Source: Methyloceanibacter sp. (GTDB lineage Bacteria; Pseudomonadota; Alphaproteobacteria; Rhizobiales; Methyloligellaceae). From it: a stretch of DNA of 5,375 nucleotides. Positions within the stretch are counted from its first letter, which is position 1; each line of letters opens with the position of its first letter. The notes beneath the pieces are model-generated. The model was not told the origin of the DNA. It saw only the letters and a list, made by a program, of their open reading frames with translations, and ran no database searches. Of the stretch, positions 5,355 through 5,375 are shown one piece after another. The DNA lies in the NCBI GenBank assembly GCA_022865725.1, contig JALHTP010000385.1, forward strand, positions 1 to 5,375, written 5' to 3'. The position numbers were made by a program, and so were the translations under genes.

Positions 5355-5375
5355 ATGATTACCCTTGAGGACTGC
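5355..5375 (+). CDS. Start of a small hypothetical protein (MITLEDC...), cut by the window edge
   Basis: Only seven codons are visible, ATG ATT ACC CTT GAG GAC TGC. The N-terminus MITLEDC resembles, from memory, that of a small conserved alphaproteobacterial protein of unknown function that continues with a short acidic helical region. The start lies 60 bp downstream of the FNR/FixK box and is divergent from the ATPase gene. No clear Shine-Dalgarno sequence precedes it, which lowers confidence in the exact start. Nothing can be said about length or function from this window. Confidence 0.4.

Noticed and set aside
5314..5358. Short frame ending in an ATGA overlap with the gene starting at 5355
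   Set aside because: Only 14 sense codons from a GTG, with an in-frame stop at 5296, no ribosome site and no recognisable sequence; the overlap is most likely chance.
1..5375. CRISPR arrays, tRNA/rRNA genes, riboswitches, tandem repeats
   Set aside because: No regularly spaced repeats, tRNA-like arms, rRNA segments or known riboswitch cores were recognised by eye on either strand.

Overview
The window looks like an accessory segment of a GC-rich alphaproteobacterium, most likely Hyphomicrobiales (rhizobia and relatives). The clues are the protein families, IS6-family transposases of the type common in that group, and a FixK/FNR-type box. This placement is inferred from sequence character and is not proven.

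Layout. Positions 1-702 hold an IS6-family insertion sequence on the minus strand. It is cut by the window start, and its transposase has an internal amber stop. Just outside its terminal repeat is a two-gene plus-strand unit. The first gene encodes a 67-residue DUF6494-type protein (731-934). The second encodes a 391-residue polytopic membrane protein of the DUF1624 / heparan-alpha-glucosaminide N-acetyltransferase-like family (956-2131, GTG start). Converging on it from the minus strand is the C-terminal scrap of a thioredoxin-reductase-like FAD oxidoreductase (2122-2277). Next comes a second, 5'-truncated IS6-family remnant on the plus strand (about 2424-2798), in which the codon for the catalytic glutamate reads TAA.

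The right half (2816-5101, minus strand) is one large intact gene. It encodes a P1B-type heavy-metal ATPase with the TPC and QExxD membrane motifs of subgroup P1B-5 and a C-terminal hemerythrin-like (HHE) domain. This is the architecture known for the Ni/Fe exporter Nia of Sinorhizobium meliloti. Upstream of it is a 14-bp FNR/FixK palindrome at 5282-5295. A TACTTT hexamer sits exactly where the -10 of a class II FNR-type promoter should be, so oxygen-responsive expression of the ATPase is the most informative regulatory inference here. At the right edge a plus-strand gene begins (5355), with only seven codons visible.

How it fits together. The ATPase locus looks like a functional, oxygen-regulated metal-efflux unit whose Hr-like domain could sense O2 or iron. 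The left half looks like a region reshaped by IS6-family elements, keeping one intact membrane-protein operon between decayed IS copies and a truncated redox gene.
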